Shown here in pieces: positions 1 through 4,750 of a DNA stretch of 7,622 bases. The notes under the pieces were generated by a model. That model worked only from the letters and a program-made list of their open reading frames with translations. It had not been told where the DNA came from and did not search any database. The position numbers were made by a program, and so were the translations under genes. How positions within the stretch are numbered: the stretch's first letter is position 1; each line of letters opens with the position of its first letter. Source of the DNA: Caldithrix sp964532875 (GTDB lineage: Bacteria > Calditrichota > Calditrichia > Calditrichales > Calditrichaceae); NCBI GenBank assembly GCA_964532875.1, contig CAZHIZ010000169.1, positions 1 to 7,622 of the forward strand, read 5' to 3'.

Positions 1-24
1 AAAAATCCCTACGGGATTTATTTT
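1..24. terminator. Hairpin with T-rich flank, possible terminator at the window edge
   Basis: A perfect 7 bp stem pairs 3-9 (AAATCCC) with 13-19 (GGGATTT) around a TAC loop. It is followed by ATTTT on the plus strand, and the minus-strand copy ends in a run of five T. It could terminate a gene lying to the left or act in both directions. The stem is short and only half GC. It also abuts other inverted repeats, so it may be part of the repeat block rather than a terminator. Confidence 0.3.
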
Positions 25-51
25 GGGATTGAAAGCGATGCGTAGGATTAC

Positions 52-68
52 GCCGCCTGAAAAGCGGC
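52..68. repeat. Short GC-rich hairpin
   Basis: GCCGC at 52-56 pairs with GCGGC at 64-68 around a 7-nt loop. It sits between the edge hairpin and the nested inverted repeats starting at 75, and looks like part of the same structured intergenic block. No function can be read from it. Confidence 0.4.
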
Positions 69-74
69 ACTATC

Positions 75-165
75 CGGTTCTCGAGTGTTCCGACGAAGGA
101 GGAACGTATCGAGAGAACCGTGGCCCCGTTGCCTCGATACGATCCCGCTAACAGCGGGACACTCG
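75..165. repeat. Nested inverted-repeat module with competing folds
   Basis: Several inverted repeats are interleaved. The outer arms 82-92 and 155-165 pair over 11 bp with one G-T pair. Inside them, CGTATCGAG at 105-113 pairs perfectly with CTCGATACG at 133-141. An alternative local fold pairs CGGTT (75-79) with AACCG (116-120), CTCGA (80-84) with TCGAG (109-113), and GTTCC (87-91) with GGAAC (101-105). A third hairpin pairs TCCCGCT (143-149) with AGCGGGA (153-159). These folds cannot all form together. The module has no convincing coding potential and is probably a dispersed palindromic repeat, or a remnant of one. Confidence 0.6.
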
Positions 166-246
166 GCAAGCGAATGGCGGCTGACGCTGGAATTGGTCTT
201 CATTGACGGGGATAAAATCGCAATATTTTTGTGGAGGCCCTTTCAT

Positions 247-266
247 CCACGAGCTAAAGCTCGTGG
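247..266. repeat. Perfect 9 bp palindrome (hairpin)
   Basis: CCACGAGCT at 247-255 is the exact reverse complement of AGCTCGTGG at 258-266, with only AA between. In RNA or single-stranded DNA the realistic form is an 8 bp stem with a 4-nt loop. The right arm is also the first part of the 15 bp tandem repeat that follows. A weaker upstream pairing exists between GTGGA (231-235) and TCCAC (246-250). Confidence 0.75.
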
Positions 267-287
267 CAATTCAGCTCGTGGCAATTC
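258..287. repeat. Tandem duplication, 2 x 15 bp
   Basis: The 15-mer AGCTCGTGGCAATTC occurs twice back to back, at 258-272 and 273-287, without a mismatch. Because its first nine bases are one arm of the adjacent palindrome, the left arm at 247-255 could pair with either copy. The pattern suggests slippage or template switching at a hairpin, although a two-copy repeat may also be a fixed variant of a dispersed element. Confidence 0.8.
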
Positions 288-312
288 TAATAGTAAAAAT
301 GTAATCCTTCGT

Positions 313-468
313 TTTGTCCGGCCTGTCAGTCCAAGGAATCCCAACGATCGGAACAACGAGGAAGCCCCTTCTTGCTTGGAGGGGATTCCTCGCTTTGCTC
401 GGAATGACACTCCAAGACGGAAAGGATTCTTTTCCGCAAAGGGGAATTGGAATGACAAACCGGACACA
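313..468. mobile_element. MITE-like dispersed repeat with terminal inverted repeats
   Basis: The ends 313-334 and 447-468 are inverted copies matching at 18 of 22 positions, and both contain TGTCCGG and TGTCA blocks. Inside lies a strong hairpin (357-392) and a smaller one: GGAAAGG at 419-425 pairs with CTTTTCC at 429-435 around ATT, with one G-T pair. GGAATGACA occurs directly twice, at 401-409 and 449-457. The minus-strand translation contains CHSEQSEES, and the plus-strand translation contains IPRFARNDT. I recognise this as a translation signature of a repeat scattered through many bacterial genomes. There is no transposase, so it would be non-autonomous if mobile. I see no clear target-site duplication. 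Confidence 0.55.
357..392. repeat. Long internal hairpin of the repeat element
   Basis: CGAGGAA at 357-363 pairs with TTCCTCG at 386-392, and CCCCT at 365-369 pairs with AGGGG at 380-384. One mismatch (364/385) separates them, and two further pairs extend to 371/378. The loop is about six bases, TTGCTT. It is the most stable-looking structure in the intergenic block. It has no adjacent T tract, which argues against a simple terminator. Confidence 0.7.
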
Positions 469-470
469 GA

Positions 471-505
471 AAAATAGTTCCCCGTTCCCCCGCAGAAAAC
501 GGAAC
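471..505 (-). terminator. Weak candidate terminator for the amidase-like gene
   Basis: Read on the minus strand, GTTCC (505-501) can pair with GGAAC at 481-477, or with a nearer GGAAC at 488-484, followed by TATTTTT. It lies about 55 bases past the stop of the minus-strand gene at 558. The stem is only 5 bp and the loop is long, so this is a possibility rather than a firm call. Confidence 0.25.
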
Positions 506-557
506 CATTTCCTTATTCAACCATCCGGCCTCATCCCAAACCCGATGCTGTAAGGGC

Positions 558-1481
558 TTACTTTGTTTCTCCCACTTCTTTTTTAAGCTTGGGGATATCC
601 CAAGGCTTGATAATGCGTCCGGGGGTATTCAGCTCGTCCCGTACGCGCATCACGGCTAACCCGATGTATTTATCCTTGTATTTGCTTAGTAGCATTTTTA
701 CCCATTGCTGATATGGCGTATCGAAGGTGGTCATGCCACGCGTGGTGGATTCGCGAATGACCTTGTGCCCGTTATCTTCCATAACCATTAACATGTGTGC
801 CGAAAAAATATTGTTAAATCTTCCGTCGATAATGGCACACACATCGCCCACTTTCAAATTTTTTTCCACCAAGGACAATTTATTCAGGGGAATGTAATCG
901 ATTGTTAAAGTGCGATCCGGCAAAACGTCGGTCGTATCGGTTAATCCTTTTTTAGCAAAAAAGGTACGATGCGAAATGGTGCGCGTTACTTGCTTCGTGA
1001 AGGCACCGCCAACCTGACGCGTCACATCATGCAGTAACCAGCGATTCTGTGGCAGCCAATCGGCCATGGTGTAATGATTCCGCGTACGCATGCCGATCAA
1101 GCCGTCTTTGTAGCGGATATTTTGCAAATTGTCGAAAAAATTATCCCAATAGTCCGATATGGAAAGCGCCAAAACATGTTCGCAAAACGACATGCAATTG
1201 GTTTGCTTAAAATTTACCAGAGGATAGGGCTCCATAATGGCGTAAGGGCCGTCGCCGACACACTTGAAATTGTACGGCATGCCCAAAAAGCGTTTGGAGT
1301 AATAATCCATTTTTTGCGTGATGGTCCAGGGCTTTTTGCTAATGACCTTTAATAAAGAATCGATTTGTTTGTTCGTCATTTCGTAAAACGGCCGTTGCGG
1401 GTTGGAAGCGGCTAAAAGCGGTTGAGCGATGCCCAAGTACAAAAAAGCTCCCAAAACGGCAATTAAAAACGAAGACCTCAT
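558..1481 (-). CDS. Secreted DUF1460 / N-acetylmuramoyl-L-alanine amidase-like protein (NlpC/P60 superfamily)
   Basis: A 307-residue protein recognised as DUF1460, a papain-like (NlpC/P60 superfamily) family annotated as N-acetylmuramoyl-L-alanine amidase-like. The likely role is cutting cell-wall muropeptides outside the cytoplasm. Residues 1-25 form a signal peptide: a short basic start, a hydrophobic core, and LLAAS near the cleavage point. It is not a lipoprotein, since no cysteine follows the core. Candidate catalytic residues are Cys96 in TNCMSF and His229 in SAHMLMV. Other family-like blocks are RTRNHYTMADW (132-142), GDVCAI (212-217) and RESTTRGM (243-250). The start is supported by GGAG on the minus strand (1491-1488), six bases before ATG. 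The gene is transcribed away from the kinase/RapZ-C operon. Family is fairly sure; the bond cleaved is inferred. Confidence 0.85.
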   Translation of the reverse strand: MRSSFLIAVLGAFLYLGIAQPLLAASNPQRPFYEMTNKQIDSLLKVISKKPWTITQKMDYYSKRFLGMPYNFKCVGDGPYAIMEPYPLVNFKQTNCMSFCEHVLALSISDYWDNFFDNLQNIRYKDGLIGMRTRNHYTMADWLPQNRWLLHDVTRQVGGAFTKQVTRTISHRTFFAKKGLTDTTDVLPDRTLTIDYIPLNKLSLVEKNLKVGDVCAIIDGRFNNIFSAHMLMVMEDNGHKVIRESTTRGMTTFDTPYQQWVKMLLSKYKDKYIGLAVMRVRDELNTPGRIIKPWDIPKLKKEVGETK

Positions 1482-1774
1482 GGTTTTCTCCTATCCCTTA
1501 ATTCACATTGAGTCCATTAAAACGAAATTCCCGGCGCTCTTCTTCCCGGAGAATGAAACGGTGCCGCGCGGCAGCCTTCCGTTAAGTTTGTTAAGTAACA
1601 TTACAAATTTACTAAAAAATGGGAAACAATGCATGCTTTCGGCAACAAAAAGGACAAAAAAAGATTTTCCGCCCGGATTGCCAACCAAAAACAGGATCTT
1701 CCCCCATTTTTATTTTCAGATTTAAGCGCAGATTGCTAAATTAGCGCATTCTGAAATCAAACAAAGGATGATAC
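1482..1774. promoter_or_regulatory. Divergent intergenic region shared by the amidase-like gene and the kinase operon
   Basis: This 293 bp non-coding stretch must carry the promoters for both divergent units. GTTAAGT occurs at 1581-1587 and again at 1590-1596, and GTAA/TTAC arms flank CA at 1595-1604. The section about 1580-1625 is AT-rich and could be a control region for either side. The kinase-proximal part carries the promoter candidate listed separately. I see no hairpin with a T tract and no recognisable RNA gene or riboswitch. Confidence 0.5.
1713..1745 (+). promoter_or_regulatory. Candidate promoter and overlapping palindrome upstream of the kinase/RapZ-C operon
   Basis: A TTTTCA box at 1713-1718 lies 18 bases before TAAATT at 1737-1742. 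A TG at 1734-1735 gives an extended -10 element. This predicts a leader of roughly 25 bases before the ATG at 1775. The -10 box is overlapped by a perfect 11 bp palindrome, GCTAA-A-TTAGC (1735-1745), flanked by direct AGCGCA repeats at 1725-1730 and 1743-1748. This would suit a repressor site. Both boxes match the sigma-70 consensus only in part. Confidence 0.3.
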
Positions 1775-3208
1775 ATGCTAAAAAAAATAAAACAAGACCT
1801 TAAGGCCATGTTCGAACGCTGGGCCGGAGAAACGGCCCAATCTATTGAACCGCTGCCGGCGCACGGCTCGGATCGCCAATATTTTCGCATCAAAAGCAAA
1901 GACAAATCTGCCATCGGGGCCTACAACCCGGACATGAAAGAGAATATCGCCTTCTTAACATTCAGCAAACATTTCAAATCGCTGCAACTAAACGTGCCGG
2001 AAATTTACGCTCAGGAACTGGACAAAAACATCTATTTGGAGCAGGACCTGGGTGACACGACTCTGTTTTCCTTTTTAAGCGAACGACGGGCAAAAGAGGG
2101 CTTCTCCCCGGCCGTGGTCGATATGTACCGCAAAGTGGTTTCCTATTTACCGCGTTTCCAGATCGAAGCAAATAAAGGGCTGGATTACACCGTGTGCTAT
2201 CCGCGGAACAGCTTTGACCGCCAATCCATGCACTGGGATTTGAACTACTTTAAATATTACTTTCTGAAACTGGCCAAAATTCCCTTTAACGAACAAAGTC
2301 TGGAAGACGACTTTCAAGCGTTTATCGATTTCTTACTGTCAACCGATCGGGATTATTTTTTGTACCGCGATTTTCAATCGCGCAACATCATGATTGTAAA
2401 TGACGAGCCCTATTTTATCGACTATCAGGGCGGCCGAAAAGGCGCTTTGCAATATGATCTTGCTTCATTATTATTCGATGCCAAAGCCGATATTCCCAAT
2501 GAAATCCGTCAGGAATTATTAGACCACTATTTGAAATCCCTTAAAAAATACATTTCGGTCGACCGCCAAAAATTCATGCAATACTATTACGGATATGTGT
2601 TCATCCGCATCATGCAAGCCTTAGGTGCTTACGGATTTCGTGGTTTTTACGAACGAAAAGAACATTTCTTGCAGAGCGTCCCTTATGCCATTCAAAATTT
2701 GGAATGGCTGTTGCACAATGCCGACTTGCCGGTGGAATTACCTGCCCTTACGGCCGTTTGGGAAGCCTTGGTACGGTCCAGCTTTTTACGTCAATTGGGA
2801 GATGCGCACTTGCGTTTAACCGTACGCATTCAAAGTTTCTCCTACAAACGGGGCATTCCCGTGGATGAAAAGGGACACGGCGGCGGCTTTGTCTTCGATT
2901 GCCGCATGCTGCCCAATCCGGGACGTTACGAAGAGTACAAAAACTTAAACGGAAACGATGCAGCGGTCATTCGCTTTTTTCGCAATGATCCCGAAGTCGA
3001 ACGGTTTTTGTACCACGTTAATGATCTTTTGGATATGATGATTACCAATTATCAAAAACGGAATTTTACGGATATCATGGTGGCTTTCGGTTGTACCGGC
3101 GGGCAGCATCGTTCCGTTTATTGCGCCAATCGTCTGGCCGAATATCTGCGTTCCAAATACGATATCGATATTCAAGTCCGTCATCGCGAATTGGAGATGA
3201 AAGAATGA
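1775..3208 (+). CDS. AmgK-like amino-sugar kinase (phosphotransferase) fused to a RapZ C-terminal domain
   Basis: A 477-residue two-domain cytoplasmic protein. Residues 1 to about 330 form an aminoglycoside-phosphotransferase-fold kinase of the COG3178/AmgK type: SDRQYFRI (32-39), EN at 56-57, DLGD (91-94), the catalytic loop YRDFQSRN with Asp199 and Asn204, and metal-site Asp216 in FIDYQGG, then QYDLASLL. AmgK enzymes phosphorylate MurNAc and GlcNAc at C1. Residues about 346-477 match the RapZ C-terminal domain: FDCRMLPNP (374-382), GCTGGQHRSV (439-448) and RHRELE (469-474). In E. coli this domain binds glucosamine-6-phosphate. The RapZ N-terminal P-loop domain is absent and the kinase takes its place. 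AAGGA (1764-1768), six bases before ATG, supports the start. It overlaps the MurU-like gene by 4 bp. Families are firm; substrate and sensing role are inferred. Confidence 0.88.
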   Translation: MLKKIKQDLKAMFERWAGETAQSIEPLPAHGSDRQYFRIKSKDKSAIGAYNPDMKENIAFLTFSKHFKSLQLNVPEIYAQELDKNIYLEQDLGDTTLFSFLSERRAKEGFSPAVVDMYRKVVSYLPRFQIEANKGLDYTVCYPRNSFDRQSMHWDLNYFKYYFLKLAKIPFNEQSLEDDFQAFIDFLLSTDRDYFLYRDFQSRNIMIVNDEPYFIDYQGGRKGALQYDLASLLFDAKADIPNEIRQELLDHYLKSLKKYISVDRQKFMQYYYGYVFIRIMQALGAYGFRGFYERKEHFLQSVPYAIQNLEWLLHNADLPVELPALTAVWEALVRSSFLRQLGDAHLRLTVRIQSFSYKRGIPVDEKGHGGGFVFDCRMLPNPGRYEEYKNLNGNDAAVIRFFRNDPEVERFLYHVNDLLDMMITNYQKRNFTDIMVAFGCTGGQHRSVYCANRLAEYLRSKYDIDIQVRHRELEMKE

Positions 3209-3975
3209 GCAAAGAGGTGCGTAAGGCCATGATTTTGGCAGCCGGTCTGGGCCGCCGTTTACAACCGGCTACCTTAAATAAACCCAAGGCGCTCATCGAA
3301 ATTAAGGGTGTGCCGCTACTGCAAATTGTTATCGAACGTCTCAAAGCCTTCGGCATTCGGGAAATTATCATCAATGTTCACCACCATGCCGGGCAAATCA
3401 TGGACTTTGTACGGAAGCAAAACCGGTTCGGCCTGCACATCGCCTTTTCCGTGGAAGAACACCTGCTGGATACCGGCGGGGGATTAAAAAAGGCGCGGTG
3501 GTTTTTTGAAGATTGCGACCGTTTTTTGCTGCACAACGTGGACATTCTAACCGATATGGATTACGGCTTGCTTTTTCGGCGTCTGGAAAGCACCGCCGCT
3601 TTGGCCGCCCTGGCCGTACGCCGCCGCAAAACTGCACGCTATTTGCTGTTCGACGGGCAGATGCGTTTGGTCGGTTGGCAAAACAAAAAAACCGGTCAAT
3701 TAAAAGTGGTGCGACGCATCTTCCCGGCCTTTCATCCTTTCGCTTTTTCGGGCATTCAGGCACTGCGCCCGGCCGTTTTCGATTACATGCCTAAAGAGGA
3801 TGTTTTTTCCATGATCGATGTCTATTTGAATCTGGCTTACCGCTCGCTGCCGGTAACGGGTGTGATTACCGATGCCTACCGCTGGTTAGACGTGGGCAAA
3901 CCGCAATCCCTGACACAAGCCGCAACGCTTTTTAGCGATTTTTGGCATTCGGATGCACATCATGAGTCGTCCTGA
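3205..3975 (+). CDS. MurU-like sugar-1-phosphate nucleotidyltransferase
   Basis: A 256-residue NTP_transferase-family enzyme that would join a nucleoside triphosphate and a sugar-1-phosphate to give NDP-sugar and pyrophosphate. The nucleotide loop LAAGLGRRLQPATLNKPK spans residues 11-28. Other matching blocks are EEHLLDTGGG (84-93), the metal-site region HNVDILTDMDY (110-120) with Asp113, FSGIQ (181-185), and WLDVGKPQSL (227-236). Spacing and motifs resemble MurU, which makes UDP-MurNAc from MurNAc-1-phosphate. The upstream AmgK-like kinase would supply that substrate. Glucose-1-phosphate or mannose-1-phosphate transferase activity cannot be excluded. The ATG at 3205 overlaps the previous stop as ATGA, and GGAG at 3193-3196 lies eight bases upstream, so translation is probably coupled. 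A longer in-frame extension to 3091 has no such support and overlaps the RapZ domain. Confidence 0.85.
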   Translation: MSKEVRKAMILAAGLGRRLQPATLNKPKALIEIKGVPLLQIVIERLKAFGIREIIINVHHHAGQIMDFVRKQNRFGLHIAFSVEEHLLDTGGGLKKARWFFEDCDRFLLHNVDILTDMDYGLLFRRLESTAALAALAVRRRKTARYLLFDGQMRLVGWQNKKTGQLKVVRRIFPAFHPFAFSGIQALRPAVFDYMPKEDVFSMIDVYLNLAYRSLPVTGVITDAYRWLDVGKPQSLTQAATLFSDFWHSDAHHESS

Positions 3976-4642
3976 GAAATCACGGCCGGAGCCTCGTGCC
4001 GGTCAAAGCCCCAATTCACAAAAAGAAACTTCGAATATTTGGGCCGCCGTTTTAGCCGCCGGAAAATCGCAACGATTCGGGGCCCCTAAAGTTTTGCAAT
4101 CTTTTTTAGGCATACCGTTCCTAACCCGCATTCGTGAAAATCTGCAAAGGGCTGGAATCGAAGAGATGCTTCTGATTTTGGGTTACCGCGCGCAACGGCT
4201 CATGCAGGAATTACCGGACAAAGGTTCGTTTAAAATCATTATTAATCCTCATTTCGAACTGGGCATGTTCAGCTCTGTTCAGGCTGCCGTTTCGGCCTTG
4301 CCCGAAAGCACGCCGGCACTTTTACTTTGCCTTATCGATCAACCGCACATCCGTCCGGAGACCTATCGGCTTCTATTACAAGCCGCACAGTCTTCCGATG
4401 CGGCTATCATCAGCCCTGTATTTCGGGGCAAAGGCGGCCATCCGATTGTACTGCCGCGCGCTCTTTTCCCCGATATTTTAAACGCTTCGTCCGAAGCAAC
4501 CCTGCGCCAAGTTGTGCAGCAAAGCGCCCTTCCGCTACGCCGCATTGATGTGCACGACCCGGGCATTTTGCAGGATATCGACACGCGGCAACAATTGAAA
4601 GCCCTGGAGGATCAATACCGGAAACAAAATGATGACAAATAA
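3953..4642 (+). CDS. MocA/MobA-like nucleotidyltransferase (NTP_transf_3)
   Basis: A 229-residue protein of the MobA-like NTP transferase fold, closest in style to MocA (molybdopterin cytidylyltransferase, COG2068). The nucleotide loop is LAAGKSQRFGAPK (34-46). LIDQPHI (127-133) carries the metal-binding Asp129, GGHPIVLP (161-168) is the acceptor-side block, and DPGILQDIDT (202-211) closes the domain. No other molybdenum-cofactor gene is visible, and the genes before it concern sugar activation, so the substrate is open. The first ~28 residues are a polar, probably disordered extension. The start is uncertain: ATG 3953 overlaps the previous gene by 23 bp, while ATG 3962 has GGA eight bases upstream and gives 226 residues. 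Either way it is co-transcribed with the MurU-like gene. Confidence 0.78.
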   Translation: MHIMSRPEKSRPEPRAGQSPNSQKETSNIWAAVLAAGKSQRFGAPKVLQSFLGIPFLTRIRENLQRAGIEEMLLILGYRAQRLMQELPDKGSFKIIINPHFELGMFSSVQAAVSALPESTPALLLCLIDQPHIRPETYRLLLQAAQSSDAAIISPVFRGKGGHPIVLPRALFPDILNASSEATLRQVVQQSALPLRRIDVHDPGILQDIDTRQQLKALEDQYRKQNDDK

Positions 4643-4675
4643 AAGAGCGGGCATTTTCTTTTCCGAGGCTGCCAT

Positions 4676-4706
4676 TTGCAAAATTTAACACACTGTTTTA
4701 AATTGC
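4676..4706 (+). promoter_or_regulatory. Candidate metG promoter with an inverted repeat
   Basis: TTGCAA at 4676-4681 lies 17 bases before TAAATT at 4699-4704, the same -10 box as proposed for the kinase operon. The arms GCAA..TTTAA (4678-4688, two bases unpaired) and TTAAATTGC (4698-4706) form an imperfect 9 bp inverted repeat over the same span. It lies in the 105 bp gap between the MocA-like gene and metG. No clear terminator precedes it, so read-through from upstream is also possible. Confidence 0.3.
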
Positions 4707-4737
4707 ACACTTGTAATTTGGGATTAACAACAAGAAC

Positions 4738-4750
4738 GAGGCATGTTTTG
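4738..4750 (+). promoter_or_regulatory. Ribosome binding site fixing a TTG start for metG
   Basis: GAGG at 4738-4741 sits six bases before TTG 4748-4750, which opens the frame as (M)KKRILVTSALPYANG, the usual N-terminus of methionyl-tRNA synthetase. The nearby ATG at 4743 is in another frame and hits a stop at once. The in-frame TTG at 4676 would add 24 residues unlike the family, and it lies in the candidate promoter. Confidence 0.7.

Larger units (their letters stand above)
1..557. other. Gene-free repeat-rich intergenic block
   Basis: No open reading frame here has a recognisable protein or a supported start. The stretch instead carries three structured modules (about 1-165, 247-287 and 313-468) separated by short unremarkable DNA (about 166-246 and 288-312). 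The remaining 469-557 holds a weak terminator candidate for the minus-strand amidase gene and a short palindrome, GTAAG/CTTAC at 550-561, across that gene's stop codon. Open frames that cross the block translate the repeats. Confidence 0.7.

Noticed and set aside
313..468. CRISPR array or tRNA-like structure in the repeat block
   Set aside because: There is no regularly spaced direct repeat with unique spacers, and no acceptor, D, anticodon and T-arm arrangement with a TTC motif.
85..477. Plus-strand open frame of 130 codons across the left intergenic block
   Set aside because: It runs through hairpins and the inverted-repeat element, is rich in Arg/Asn/Pro with no domain, has no supported ribosome site, and contains the spurious IPRFARNDT repeat signature.
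243..520. Two minus-strand open frames (74 and 64 codons) with FRAKRGIPS and CHSEQSEES
   Set aside because: These are well-known translations of a dispersed DNA repeat, not proteins; both lie wholly or mostly inside the 313-468 element.
1604..1629. Bacteroidota-type promoter on the minus strand (TAAATTTG matching TAnnTTTG) for the amidase-like gene
   Set aside because: The -7 box fits, but the only TTG upstream is at the wrong spacing (15 bases instead of about 19-21), and the leader would exceed 100 bases. Kept only as a remark.
1429..1725. Plus-strand open frame of 98 codons in the divergent intergenic region
   Set aside because: It overlaps the signal-peptide end of the minus-strand amidase-like gene, has no domain-like pattern, and its composition looks like non-coding AT-rich DNA.
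3091..3204. Longer N-terminus for the MurU-like protein
   Set aside because: It would overlap the conserved RapZ GCTGGQHRS region in another frame. The ATGA overlap with GGAG at 3193-3196 gives a normal family start.
3953..4642. Assignment as IspD or GlmU N-terminal domain
   Set aside because: The DPGILQDIDT end block, the GGHP block and the LAAGKSQRFGAPK loop fit MocA/MobA-like NTP_transf_3 better; IspD- and GlmU-specific motifs are absent.
4641..4662. AAAAGA/TCTTTT inverted repeat after the MocA-like gene as a terminator
   Set aside because: The 6 bp stem is almost entirely A-T with a 10-nt loop, too weak to call a terminator.
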